DNA of 64,000 nt from Bagarius yarrelli (GCA_005784505.1 VCAZ01000041.1:1781501-1845500), one strand, 5' to 3'. Positions 44,648 to 55,149 are shown, counted from the stretch's first letter. The notes: generated by a model not told the origin, from the sequence alone. Made by a program: numbers and translations.

Positions 44648-44785
44648 CCTAACCCTAAACCCTGAACCCTAACCCTAAATCCTAACCAAAAAACCCAACC
44701 CAAAACTCTAACCCATAACCCTAAACCCTAACCCAGAAACCTAACCCTAATCCCTAAACTCAAACTCTAAACCCAAACCCTAACC
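44648..44785 (-). repeat. Interstitial telomere-like (CCCTAA)n tract
   Basis: About 138 bp of degenerate 'ccctaa' hexamers ('ctaaccctaaaccctgaacc', 'ctaaccctaaatcctaacc'), i.e. vertebrate TTAGGG telomere repeat on the minus strand. Many units have slipped to seven bases ('accctaa', 'aaaccct'). Confidence 0.9.
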
Positions 44786-44816
44786 TATTTCATAAAAGTG
44801 ATTATTTTATAAAGAA

Positions 44817-45004
44817 GGAAGTGGTATCACAGTGGTTAAGGTGTTGAACTGCTAATTGGAAGATCGGCGTTCGATTCCCAGTACCACCAATTTACTATTG
44901 CTGGGCCCCTGAGCAAGGCCCTTAACCCACAATTGCTGCTGTATTAAAAAAATAAATGTAAGTCGCTCTGGATAATGTCGAATGCCAAATGACATAAATG
45001 TAAA
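44817..45004 (+). mobile_element. SINE-A copy, full length
   Basis: 'ggaagtggtatcacagtggt', 'gcgttcgattcccagtacca', 'ctgagcaaggcccttaaccc', 'gtcgctctggataatgtcg' and an '(ataaatgtaa)' tail. It starts about 30 bp after the telomere-like tract. Confidence 0.9.
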
Positions 45005-45049
45005 GTTATAAATTTTATCAATAAGGCAAATCTATAATTATTATCAAGA

Positions 45050-45170
45050 GATATGTTAGCTCAGTGGTTAAGGTATTGGACTTAGGCTGCTACTGCTGAG
45101 CCCCTAAACAAAGCCCTTAACATTCAATTGTTTAGCTGTGGTGTCTGTTTTATGCCAAATAGAATGTAAT
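45050..45170 (+). mobile_element. SINE-A copy, B box deleted
   Basis: 'ttagctcagtggttaaggta' joins directly to 'ggctgctactgctgagccc', so the segment holding the B box is missing. Confidence 0.75.
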
Positions 45171-45258
45171 TAGCAGAAGTAGCTAGTCTAAGTGGCCGAA
45201 ATTTTGCAGGACACCAAACAAAAAACTTTGATTGGTTATCCAGACTTAAACTCTTAGA

Positions 45259-45460
45259 TTAACAGCATTTAGCCGATGCCTTATCCAGAGCAACTTTTAT
45301 ACATTTCACATTTACTTTTAAACTTTTACATTTATCTCATTCATACATCTGAGCAATTGGGGGTTAAGGGCCTTGCTCAGGGGCCCGGTGGAGCTGGGAA
45401 TCGAATCCACAATCTTTGGGTTGGTAGTCTAACATCTTAACCATGAGCCACCACTTCCCC
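45259..45460 (-). mobile_element. SINE-A copy with a small internal duplication
   Basis: Reverse order. The 'cttttacatttatct' region is repeated ('catttcacatttactttta', 'aacttttacatttatctc'). B box complement is 'gggaatcgaatccac'. Confidence 0.85.
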
Positions 45461-45579
45461 ACTATTACAAGCCATTGTGCAAATATGAAGCAGAGATGAC
45501 ATTTCACTCACACACTATTAGTGAAATCTAAAATAATTAAAATCACTAAAATCATTAACTGTTTTAAAATAATTGCATA

Positions 45580-46010
45580 ATAATATTTTTCGACTTTGAT
45601 TGCCGGCAGGATTTTCTGCCTTCTTATGAAGCCTAATCCTCAAATTAGTGTTTTGTAAATAGAGAATTCTTAACAGTGGCAATATTAAGCTTCATAATCT
45701 CGTTCTTGGGAAAACAAATGCCAACCTAAATCTCCTATAGCGGTCTGAGTGAAATGCCACTTGCAGCCTCCCGAAGCAGCAGTAACCAGCCCGAGTCCCG
45801 CCGTCACCCCCGAGAGAGCAAACCGCATGTTTGTGAGTAATGCGCCATGTGCGTTTAATTAATCTGGCAACTGATTAAAGGAAAAAAATACACAGTGCAG
45901 GTGGGGGATTAATTTGAACAACAAGCCCTTAGCCTGCACTTTGCCAAAAGAGCCGTTGGTATTAAGACCATGAGCACGTAGCTAACAGCGGCCAGCGCAT
46001 GCTGGAGAAA
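45580..46010. other. Candidate conserved non-coding element
   Basis: Non-repetitive: 'gtgcgtttaattaatctggc' (homeodomain-type core), 'ggtgggggattaatttgaac', 'cctgcactttgccaaaagag'. A GC-richer patch lies at 45770-45830. Inferred from texture. Confidence 0.3.
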
Positions 46011-46190
46011 ATGAGAAAAAGTGGAGAAAAGAACACCAAACTTTGGTAATAATCATTTCCTGATGATTGGAAAAAGTGTTGTGTAATTTTATGACATCAT
46101 CAAATATAAACTTGTGCTGAAAAGTACAGTTCAAGAAGAAAATTAAGCACATAATATTAATAAATGTATTTATCTTTTAAATAAACTTTA

Positions 46191-46460
46191 TCGCATATCC
46201 TATCTTAGTAAGTTGGGGTTAAATTGCAGGGTCATCTATGATGCAGCGCCCCCTGGAGCAGGAAGGGTTAAGAGTCTTGCTCAAGGACCCAGCAGTGGCT
46301 GGCTGGCGGTGGTGGGGCTTTAACCCAGGTCTTCAGATCAACAACCCAGGCTGGTGGGGCTCGAACCCAGTTCTTCAAATCAAAAACCCAGGCTGGTGGT
46401 GGGGCTTAAACTCAGGTCTTCCTAGTCTTCAGCAGCTTAACCATTTGAGCCACCACTGCC
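46191..46460 (-). mobile_element. SINE-B copy with triplicated B-box module
   Basis: In reverse the element is complete, but the segment 'ggctggtggggcttgaaccc'-'aggtcttcagatcaa' (about 40-50 bp) occurs three times in tandem (46303, 46349, 46390), each with its own B-box complement. The 97-codon plus frame 46238-46531 arises from this triplication. Confidence 0.85.
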
Positions 46461-46714
46461 CATCTGGCAGCATGACACATTGTGCTGAACTAAAATCTTA
46501 CATTTTGAACTTTACTGTTATTGTAGGTTAAAATTCTAAAGAAAAAAAATCTGACTAGAAATTTTTTTTTTCTATTAAAAAAATTAAGAAACAAACACCT
46601 GGGAAGTGTTTTTATTGACGAATAATCAAACTAAAGGTTAGTGTGAGTTAATTATTTTTTACAAAGGTTTTTTAAAGTGTTTTTTTTTCCTTTTATAAGA
46701 TGGTAATAAGATCG
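46461..46714. other. AT-rich DNA, nothing recognised
   Basis: No gene or repeat recognised. Confidence 0.5.
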
Positions 46715-47444
46715 TTGTGTCAAGTCAAGTTCCCTTTATTTATTTAGTGCTTTTTGGCAATAGATATTGTGTCAAAGCAGTTTTACAGAATCCAATAAGA
46801 CAAAAGTGAACACTCACTAAAACACTCACTTCAGTTCAATTAATATTTGCAAATTAAAAGTCCCCAACTAAGCAAGCCGGAGGCGACAGCGGCAAAGAAC
46901 TATATTTTTTCTGTACTGCAGCAATGTTTCCATAATCTTGTCTGGTTGGCCGTCTAGAGGAAACTGCCACTGGGGCTTATTGTCTCTAAGTGCTGATACA
47001 CCAACTGGGCTGGATACCAGACTGGATCTGGTGGCGACGGTGAGCTCGGGATAAGAAAGAAACAGGAGTATTAGCGTAGATATTATTCTACTTACAAGTA
47101 TTATTAGAAGTTTTCCTGGTTCCGGTTGATCTGATTATTGCAGCCTAACAATCAATTAATGGATTTGGATTACGAAAATGTGCGAGTGTGTTAAACAGGT
47201 TAAAGAAAAGGGTCTTTAATCTAGTATTAAACTAAGAAAGTGTATCTGCCTGAACAGTGTTGGGTAAATTATTCCAGAGTTTGGACGCTAGATAAGAAAA
47301 GGATCTGCTGCCTTTTGGACCAGCTGGTGTTTGTTTATTAGGCATGCAGAAGAACCACCTAATGAAGCGTTACAACAATCTAATCTCGAGGTCATGAACG
47401 CATGGATTAACGTTTCCGCATTTGACTTCGAGAGCACAGGTGAT
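46715..47444 (+). mobile_element. Repeat F, longest copy (~730 bp)
   Basis: It starts 'gtcaagtcaagttcccttta', then 'gatattgtgtcaaagcagtt', 'aagccggaggcgacagcggc', 'gtctttaatctagtattaaa', 'acaatctaatctcgaggtca' and 'gcatttgacttcgagagcac'. This is a long, widespread fish repeat that I recognise but cannot place in a class. No intact coding frame is seen. A SINE-A interrupts or ends it at 47445. Confidence 0.7.
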
Positions 47445-47590
47445 CATTTGGCAGACGCTCCAAAGCGACTTACAATTATCTCAACTGGGCAATTGTGGGT
47501 CAAGGGCCTTACTCAGGGGCCATGGTGGTGTCTTGGTGAAATCGAACCCTTGGTGGAATCAAACAACATAACCACTAAGCCACCACTTCG
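47445..47590 (-). mobile_element. SINE-A copy, internally deleted
   Basis: 'catttggcagacgctccaaa', 'gggccttactcaggggccat', 'ggtgaaatcgaacccttgg', 'actaagccaccacttcg' in reverse. Confidence 0.8.
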
Positions 47591-47747
47591 CACATAAGGA
47601 ATTTAGATATAATTTTATTAGAATTAATTAATCATTTAGATATAATTAATAATTACTTATTAATTAAAAAATAATGTATTATTATTTTGAATCCAACATT
47701 GAAATTACAGGAAGCTATAAACTATCATTCTATCATTCTTTTCCTAA

Positions 47748-47751
47748 CCAT

Positions 47752-47796
<45 letters not shown>
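47748..47796. repeat. (CT)n microsatellite
   Basis: About 22 CT units, followed by an 11-G run near 47808-47819. Confidence 0.9.
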
Positions 47797-47797
<1 letters not shown>

Positions 47798-48732
47798 ATG
47801 AAAAGGGGAGGGGGGGGGTTCCTATATTAAAAAGGACCGACACTGGTAACACTGGTGTCTCCTGCCCTACATTTTATCTAAACGCATACTATTTTACATA
47901 TGATATACGTATAATTATTCCTAAATCCGCATGATTTTAAACCTTTGTATTGTCTTCCAGTTAAACCATGTACATTTCAGACTCCAATATTGTACTGTTT
48001 ATCCTCCTGGAATTAATTAACTGCAGATTCTGGGTTCCATCATGTTAACTTCTAGCAAGTACATAAAAATACAACGGGCCAAATTTTACCTAAGGACAAG
48101 AGGAAGGTTAATATTTTATTAAATCTTTTTAGTTGTTTTTTAACACATTCCCTTGTGAGCTATTATAAAAACTTTGCCACAAGTTTCCTGGTCGTTAACC
48201 CACATTGTTTTCCATATCAAGTTTAATTCTCGTTTATTTTGTTTAATTGGTTTATTTCTAATGATTTCTGTTTCTGTATTTTTTTAAAGATATTTTTTTT
48301 ATATTTTTGGCTTTATTGATACAGCAGAGAGATGAAACAGAAGAGAGAAAGAGAGAGAGATAAGAGAGATTATGCTATTCATTACTTTTTAAGCCCCAGA
48401 CTCATTCGTCTTGGCTTATTTTTCACGTAGAACATAAACGTGTTCTAACATCATCTAACAGGGTAAATAGCAAATTTTGAGCATAAATTATGTCTATATT
48501 GCTTGTCCTCTAATTGATCTGAAGTAAATATATTTTAGGTGTTTGTCCATAATTTTTTAGGGCTGTGTTGATTAAAAAACCCAATATTGTGGTGAGTCCA
48601 CCAAACCCATAAACACTGGCTAAGTCACAAACACATGAACACCACATAAAGGTTAACTATCTCATAATGAAGCAAGTCATAATCAGAAGATCTCAGGTTT
48701 CACTCCCAGCATCACCGGGGTGTCTGTGCAGG
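47797..48732. other. Mostly unique AT-rich DNA
   Basis: A (ga)n stretch lies at 48328-48370. No gene. Confidence 0.5.
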
Positions 48733-48890
48733 GGAAGTGGTAACTTAGGGTTGGGGTTAGGGTGGTTAAGGTGTTGGACAAAGACCAGAGTTTGATTCCC
48801 AGCACCACCAACCACCATTGTGGGCCCCTTAACTCCCAATTGCTGAGCAAGGCCCCAATTGCTCACTTGTATAAATAGAAGGTAAAGAGC
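48733..48890 (+). mobile_element. SINE-A copy with telomere-like insert in its A box
   Basis: The usual 'gtggtagctcagtggttaag' is interrupted at 48745-48762 by exactly 18 bases, TTAGGG TTGGGG TTAGGG. The remainder ('gtttgattcccagcaccacc', 'ccaattgctgagcaaggccc') is ordinary SINE-A with a small rearrangement. Confidence 0.85.
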
Positions 48891-48909
48891 AGCTGCTCTT
48901 TATTTGCAG

Positions 48910-49091
48910 TTACATTTGCAGCATTTGGCAGACACCCTTATCCAGAGCGACTTACAATATTCCTTGTTATACAACTGAGCAATTGGGGGTTAAGGGCCTT
49001 TCTCAGGGGTCCAACAGTGGTGGCTTGCTGGAGCTCGAACCCACACCCTTCAGGTTGGTAATCCAACACCTTAACCATGAGCCACCACTTC
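48910..49091 (-). mobile_element. SINE-A copy, near full length
   Basis: Reverse order from 'tacatttgcagcatttggca' to 'accatgagccaccacttc'. It lies 20 bp from an oppositely oriented copy. Confidence 0.85.
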
Positions 49092-49132
49092 TGTAACCAT
49101 GATCCAGCCACTGCTGTAGATGTAAATATGCA

Positions 49133-49228
49133 GGAAGGACCCTTAACCCCTACTGACTCAGGTGGATAAATGAGATAAGTCGCTCTGCATAAGGACCAGG
49201 TGCCATAAATACCATACAAATGTAAATG
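49133..49228 (+). mobile_element. SINE-A 3' half
   Basis: 'aaggacccttaacccctac', 'gagataagtcgctctgcata', tail 'accatacaaatgtaaatg'. Confidence 0.75.
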
Positions 49229-49555
49229 AAGACCAAGATCAAGAGCTTAGCTGTGTAAGAACTCGTGTTAAACCGGTACCTGTCCTGTTAACTAATAATG
49301 TAATGTAGATTTCTTTATTATACTGGTAACACTGTACTATCCTAATCCAAATATTAATGTTATCATCTCATAATATGATCGGAACTGAATTACTTTAATC
49401 TGAAAATCCTCAGTACCAGAGTACATAACAAAGCACACATCAATATTCTCCATGAATATGTAGGTTTAGTCAAGTCTGTCTGTTCTTTCAAATCATATTT
49501 GTCTTGATCGATTGCTTTGCCTTCCTTTCATTCCAAACACTGGGAAAAAAACGAA
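49229..49555. other. Unique DNA, nothing recognised
   Basis: No gene or repeat recognised. Confidence 0.5.
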
Positions 49556-49860
49556 ACTGCACTTAACCCAGTTCCCCCTTTGCAGCTCTCCTGCATGCTA
49601 ATTGGTGTTTTTTTTTTTTGTACGTGCATTGCAGGTATGCCATTAAAATGTCGCAGCCTGTCGGAATAAAATCACGTTGATTTCTACGAACAAGTCCCCA
49701 ATGCATGAGAAGAAAGCTGATGCAGCTCTCCCAGGCTCTGAGATGGGAGACTTTAAACTCTTGTAAACATATTTTATGTTTCAGTCCTTTAAAAGCACAA
49801 TTACATCCAGATTTAATCAGCACACCTGGTTTTACAGTAAATAATAACCTTTAGAACATT
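49556..49860. other. Candidate conserved non-coding element
   Basis: Non-repetitive: 'ctcctgcatgctaattggtg', 'gccattaaaatgtcgcagcc', 'ggaataaaatcacgttgatt', 'atgcatgagaagaaagctga'. The 86-codon minus frame across it has no recognised domain. Inferred from texture. Confidence 0.3.
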
Positions 49861-50319
49861 TATTTTTTTCTATTATTATTTATGCAATTAGTTAAAGATC
49901 TTAAAGATACAACAGCAATTTTAAAACTCATAAACATGTCAAAGATTTGTGGAACTTTACTCCACCAAGCCACCAGATGGCAACATTGAGACTTTTGTTT
50001 GATTTTTGTTTCTATTTTATGCATACTTAACTTAGCTATCAGTCCACGACTCAAACAATCAGATTTGAGTTTTTTATGTTTTTTTAAAGAGGTTACACAT
50101 AAGGAAGATAAAACATTGTTCCTAATGGTGAAATTACACTTTTTTATTCGTGATGTTGTGATGTTGTGTGTCACGTGACAATAGATAGATCAAAATAGCT
50201 GATGTAGAACATCAAAATTTTATTCATACCAACTATAACCTTACCATACAACATACTTTTCAACAGTCGGGAAGTACATACTGACTGAAATGTAACACCT
50301 TTCCGAAATTGATGCTACA
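49861..50319. other. AT-rich DNA, nothing recognised
   Basis: The 104-codon minus frame 49860-50174 is Lys/Ser-rich without a recognised domain. Confidence 0.5.
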
Positions 50320-50449
50320 CACTTTTTTCACTATCCTGCGGCCAACACTCCAATCCAGTTGGTGGTGGAAATTCAACTTTTAGTTGGTCTGCCAACCGCC
50401 ATTTACACTTTACACACAGTAAAAGAAGAAGAAGAAATGGAAGAAGAAC
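50320..50449 (+). repeat. Short dispersed repeat ending in (aga)n
   Basis: 'ccaatccagttggtggtgga', 'gttggtctgccaaccgccat' and a terminal 'aagaagaagaagaaatgg' recall a common fish repeat that ends in 'agaagaagaag'. It abuts the LINE fragment. Confidence 0.45.
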
Positions 50450-51062
50450 ATCAGCTTCTTCACCATGAAGGCTCAGCAGAGGCTGTACTTTCTAAAAAAG
50501 TTTCACCTCCGTGTGAAGATGTTGGTGAACTTCTACCCTGCCATCATTGAATCCATCCTCAGTCTGGTCTGGTTTGCTGCAGCCACCGCCAGGGACACGG
50601 CCAAACTGAAGCGTCTGCGGAGAAGGTGATCGGCTTCAGTCTTCCATCTCTCCAGGAACTGTAGACCTGCAGAACTCAGAGACATGCAATCAGGATTACA
50701 GCTGACCCCTCTTATCCCGGTCACACTCTTTCAACCCCTACCCTCTGGTAAGAGGTTCCGGTCCATCAAGGACCAGGACCTCACACTACAGGAACTATTA
50801 TTATCTCCATTGCAGTCAGCCTACTGAACTGCCCAAACCCCCATGGTCGACCCCCCTGAACGCACAAGTTACTTACTATTCATAGCACAGTCCCCATTTT
50901 TATCCCTCTTTATTGTTACTGTGTAGATATCTGTAATGAGTATGTTTAATAATGCTGTGTTTTTGAATTCTGTGTCCACACCCTACACCAAGACAAATTC
51001 CTCGTCCTGTAAAGTGCCCCTCACTGTACCTGTCAATAAAACGGATTCTGATTTGGGAAGAA
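50450..51062 (+). pseudogene. LINE C-terminal code plus 3' UTR
   Basis: One frame reads 'KAQQRLYFLKKFHLRV' then 'FYPAIIESILS' and 'VWFAAATARD'. These are typical of the region downstream of the reverse-transcriptase core in fish L2-like LINEs, by recollection. Later come 'accctctggtaagaggttcc' and a 3' UTR ending 'ctgtcaataaaacggattct'. Small deletions and stops are present. No 5' part. Confidence 0.7.
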
Positions 51063-51099
51063 GCCTGTGTATTTGTAAGTCTTGTCATATTTTGCTTCA

Positions 51100-51240
51100 C
51101 TTTCTTGTGATTGATTGTTTCCTAATTGTGTTCAGGTGTTTCTTGTTTGGGTAATTGTCTCCTCTATGAGTGTGTGTGTATGTATGTATGTGTATGTATA
51201 CCCATGCATTTCAATTTGTCTTTGTCTTGCTTTTATCTAT
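51100..51240 (+). mobile_element. Repeat D, copy 3 (fragment)
   Basis: 'aattgtgttcaggtgtttct' then 'tgtttgggtaattgtct' and a (tgta)n run parallel the copy at 26.3 kb. Three overlapping short frames here come from the (tg)-rich run. Confidence 0.5.
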
Positions 51241-52340
51241 GCTATCATGCTTTTGTCAATGGTACCCTGCTGGTTGGTTGTGTTATCGTGCTTTTTGTTG
51301 CTGCTCCTGTTGCTATGTCATGCTAGGCATGCTAAGTTTACCTGTTTTGTGTTTTCACTGTAAATGAATTTATTCTGTATTCTTATGTCCTTCCCCTGAG
51401 ACACAAAGCAAGACTTTACCTTCTGTGCAGCAACATAGTTTTTTAGACATTGTTTTGTTCTCTGTTATTCAAGTATGAATTCAAATGTGGAAACAAAGCT
51501 ATGTGGTTTCTGGAGACCATACCAGAGAATTTTTTAGATTTAGTTTGTGTGTGTTTTAAACAAATTTTCCAGACAGCAGCCCAAAAAACTTTTTATTTTG
51601 TTGGGCTCATCAACTTCACTAAGGCTATGCTGTCTGAAAAAGGACTTTGCTGATTATGTGCAGTAGATACTGGTGAGCAATGGTTCTCCGTTCACCCTTG
51701 GCCAGAGGAGTGTTCCTCCACTCGAACTGGAATTTAAAGTCCAGCCAGCCACCGTATCAGCATGTGGTGGAACAAGTAACTGAGCCCACCGCAAACACCA
51801 TACATGACTGAGCATGCTGTGATGTCCTTCCCTGAGCTGGAGATCAAGGGAGGATCTGATTAGGTGTGTAACCCGTAACTGTGTTCTTTCATGGAGGAGA
51901 CTCAGAGTGTCAAGCCATAAAGAAAAGCCCCATCCACCCTGCTGCTGCTGAAGGTAAGTCAATTTATGAATGGTATAGAATTCATTAAAAACTTAAAGTC
52001 CTTGCCGCTTATGTTTTCTCTGGACTTGCCCAGCAGTGGGCTTCCTTCCTGTATCTCGCATACTTTTGTTGATACTTTTGTCACTAATGTTCTTTGGTTG
52101 TTCTATCATTTTGCCATGCCACAGCCCAGTTCTTGTCGGTATTTACTGTGGGTTTTTTTCATTGAAAATAAATCTAAAGTCTCCGTATAAACCCTTAATT
52201 TGTGACCGACCGAAAATTTGTTGACATGACCTAAAATTCAGAAACCGTAATAAAAAAATAAACAGCAAATTAAGTAACAATTAAAAAAAAATGTAATGTA
52301 AGTGCAAAGTTAGAAGCACAGACAAAAATTGTAAACATGT
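51241..52340. other. Unique DNA, nothing recognised
   Basis: The 102-codon minus frame 51654-51962 starts with a Gln run ('cagcagcag'-type triplets near 51940) and has no recognised domain. The plus strand there has stops. Confidence 0.4.
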
Positions 52341-52734
52341 AAATGCCTTTATTTTTGTCACACATACTTTTTTACAGCAAAGTGAAATTCTTTTTTTCGC
52401 ATATCCCATTTTACATTTACAGCATTTTGCAGACGCTCTTATCCAGAGCGACTTATTTATTTATTTATTTATTTAGATATTTAACTCTTCTACACAACTA
52501 AGCAATTAAGGGTTAAGGACCTTGCTCAGTGGCCCACAGTGGTGGCTTGGTGGTGCTGGAAAAAAGGACCCTGGTCTTTCTTAAGGACCCAACAGTGCTT
52601 GGCTTGCCGGTGGTGGAGCTTTAACCCAGGGTTTCCTGGTCTTCAAATTAACAGCTCAGGTTGTCTGGGGTGGGGCTTGAACCCAGGTCTTCAGATTACC
52701 AACTCAGCACTTTTACCATTTAAGTCATCACTGG
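52341..52734 (-). mobile_element. SINE-B copy split by a SINE-A
   Basis: The SINE-B tail (52341-52409, 'cctttatttttgtcacacat') and head (52581-52734, 'aaggacccaacagtgcttgg', 'ggcttgaacccaggtcttca') are separated by a SINE-A. About 90 bp of SINE-B body are missing at the junction. The head again contains a duplicated B-box module. Confidence 0.8.
52410..52580 (-). mobile_element. SINE-A replacing the SINE-B body
   Basis: 'tacatttacagcattttgca', a short '(ttta)' expansion at 52455-52480, 'agcaattaagggttaagga', 'ggtggcttggtggtgctgga', ending at 'ctggtctttc'. Same orientation as the surrounding SINE-B. Confidence 0.85.
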
Positions 52735-53909
52735 TTTTAAAAAAATGCAAATAAAAGTTAAGCGAAATAAAAAAAAACGAAATTATAACCCAAGCTAATT
52801 CATATAAAGGACTGAAACATTAAAGCAAATTCAACAACATTCTAAATTTAGAAACATGGTAGAAAAGCAAAAACCTTATAAGCAGGGATATAAACAAACC
52901 TGGACAATTAACCTGAAACAGAATAATGTTTAAAAATCATAAGCATTTAAAAATCATACAAATCTGAATAAATAACAGCAAATGCTGAATTTGTATAACC
53001 CAGAAAATTAGATTACTGGGTATGAAACCAGGTTCTACACAAAAGTCTACCTTCTATATAAATATTGACATAATTTTCCACTTAAATCATCAGAAGTTTG
53101 TGCGCCTAAGCTATCCAAATTTTCACCTCCATAATGTTTGTGTAATTAGAGTTCGTCCTATGCCCAGATTTTTTTTCCCCTTCCAGTACAACCAAGTGGT
53201 TTTTAAACTTTTAAATAATTACAGCGAGAATTTTCCTACATCTACTTTGATGGAATACAATAGCAAACATTTAAACGGAACCGGGTCTCGGTTTATTTGA
53301 CGTCATCCGTATGCTGTTGCTCTAGACTCTGTGCTAAATTTTACACCTTACCCACGAGCTTGTGGGTAAACTCTCAGGAGTGTGTGTAAGAGCCAAGACC
53401 AACCTAGAAGTTGACCTTAACACCCACTATAGGGTTCACTGACCGCGTGTTATCGCCGTGTTAATGAGCATGCAGATCCTGCTGCTGTGCCTCGCCCTGT
53501 CTGTGTCACATGACCGCCGATGGGTTACCTTTTGTACTGGTGCCTTTTAGAGTGAGAAAGAAAGAGAAGTGTGATGGAATCTATGTAAAGATGATACTTT
53601 TAGTTGCATAAAGCAGCGTCATGTTGTACCACCTTTCCGAATGTCGTCAATATCTTTTAAAAGAATAGACTGCCTGTCCTGTCTTCTATAAAACAAAATC
53701 GTAAATAGCTTCGATTAGCTGATTAGCATTGTTACAAAGTGAACAAAAAAAGGTCTATTTTATAAGTTTTATCACACAAATCTCAACTGCATACACACCA
53801 AACAAAGGCACCGCATCAGGACCTGGTTGTACAAGTGATCCTCTTGCGTCCTGCTGACATGTTTCGGTTCACACCATTGTTCTTCCATGATTTCTGCCAT
53901 CTGTTATCC
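52735..53909. other. Unique DNA with one tiny signal-peptide-like frame
   Basis: No repeat recognised. The 28-codon frame 53464-53550 begins 'MSMQILLLCLALSVS', hydrophobic like a secretion signal, but stops soon after and has no supporting context. Not called as a gene. Confidence 0.4.
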
Positions 53910-53917
53910 GATAACGT

Positions 53918-53920
53918 CAC

Positions 53921-53953
<33 letters not shown>

Positions 53954-53957
53954 ACAC
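53918..53957. repeat. (CA)n microsatellite
   Basis: About 18 CA units with one 'ga' interruption. Confidence 0.9.
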
Positions 53958-54029
53958 ATTGCTCGAGTTCAGCATCCTGGCTTTAAGGTACTGATTCCTG
54001 CAGCGTCGCATTTTTAGACTATCTGATTG

Positions 54030-55060
54030 TCTCTGTTTTGCCCTCTCACCACTTGTTTTTGGCCCACCCACTGAAGGCCTTATTTCCTGGCTACATCTCT
54101 GGGTACGACCCACTGACCACTTTTTTATTCCTGGATATCCCCTCTATCTGTGATTGACTATCCTCAGAATTCTTGATTACATATTTTTTCTGAACAACCT
54201 TTAATAACTTTTTTTCCCCCTGGCCACAAACTGGTCTTCTTTTTGCTCACACAACGATTAATTCTTATCATAGCCACAAATTTGGTGACTTTTTTTTTTT
54301 TTTATTCCAAATCATCAATTGGTCACTTTTTTCCCCTGGGTACCCTCTGAACTTGCTTTCCTGATCACCCTCTGGTTACTAGTTTCCTGGCCACTGTTTC
54401 CTTACCACTCCTGTCGGAAACTCCTGGTTACTCTTTCTTTCCTGGTTGCCTCTAATCACTCTTTCATGGCTAACTATATGATCACATTTTTTTAATGATT
54501 CTTCAGGGAAATGTTTTTTTCTGGCGGTTCAATGATTTTATTTTATTTTTTCCCTTCTCCTGGTCACTTGATCACTCTTCTTCCCTTTTTGTCATCGTCC
54601 GCCTGATCTCCCTGCCTGGCCATGTCTCGTTTCCACCCATGATCTGATGACTCTCTTTACTTGCTATCTTTGGTTTCCTATCCCCAAACTGATCAGTCTT
54701 CTTTCTTTCCACCCAATGATTTACTCCTTTTTATAGTCGTGACCTTTTTCCCATTTTTTTTTTCTGGCTTCCCTCTGAGCTCACTTTCCTGATCACTTTT
54801 TGATGACTATTTTCCCGGTCACTGTTTAATCACTGCTTACTTTTTTCTGGTTTCCCCTAATTACTCATTTCTGTCCAACCTTTGACCAAAATACTTTTTT
54901 AATACTTGAGAAAAAATTTTTTTCACTTCTTTTGTGGCCATTCAATGTTTTATTTTAACCCTTGTCTTATTCCTGCTAATGATCTGATTACTCTCTTTCC
55001 TTGCTACCCTTGATTAATTTATTTCTTGGCCATCTCCTGCTCATCTATCCACATCTCCTG
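54030..55060 (+). repeat. Pyrimidine-rich higher-order repeat, block 1
   Basis: Degenerate short motifs ('ctttcctggttac', 'cctgatcac', 'tggtcacttgatcac') recur throughout. Longer units are visible: 'gctttcctgatcac' with 'ggccactg' or 'ggtcactg' at about 54353 and 54783, and 'atgatctgat.actctcttt' at 54638 and 54979. The plus strand is C/T-rich. Confidence 0.8.
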
Positions 55061-55149
55061 CCTTCTCTGTTTATATAGTTCCAAGATCATTTCTTCATAT
55101 GTGAACTTGAAAAGCGAATATACCCAAATGGAATACAGTTGCATAACTA
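55061..55149. other. Spacer
   Basis: Nothing recognised. Confidence 0.5.

Noticed and set aside
46238..46531. 97-codon plus-strand frame with Gly/Trp repeats
   Set aside because: Antisense of a SINE-B with a triplicated B-box module.
49860..50174. 104-codon minus-strand frame
   Set aside because: AT-rich, Lys/Ser/Thr-rich, no domain.
51654..51962. 102-codon minus-strand frame with a Gln run
   Set aside because: No domain, no homologous frame, and no splice or promoter evidence visible. Could be checked by blastp.
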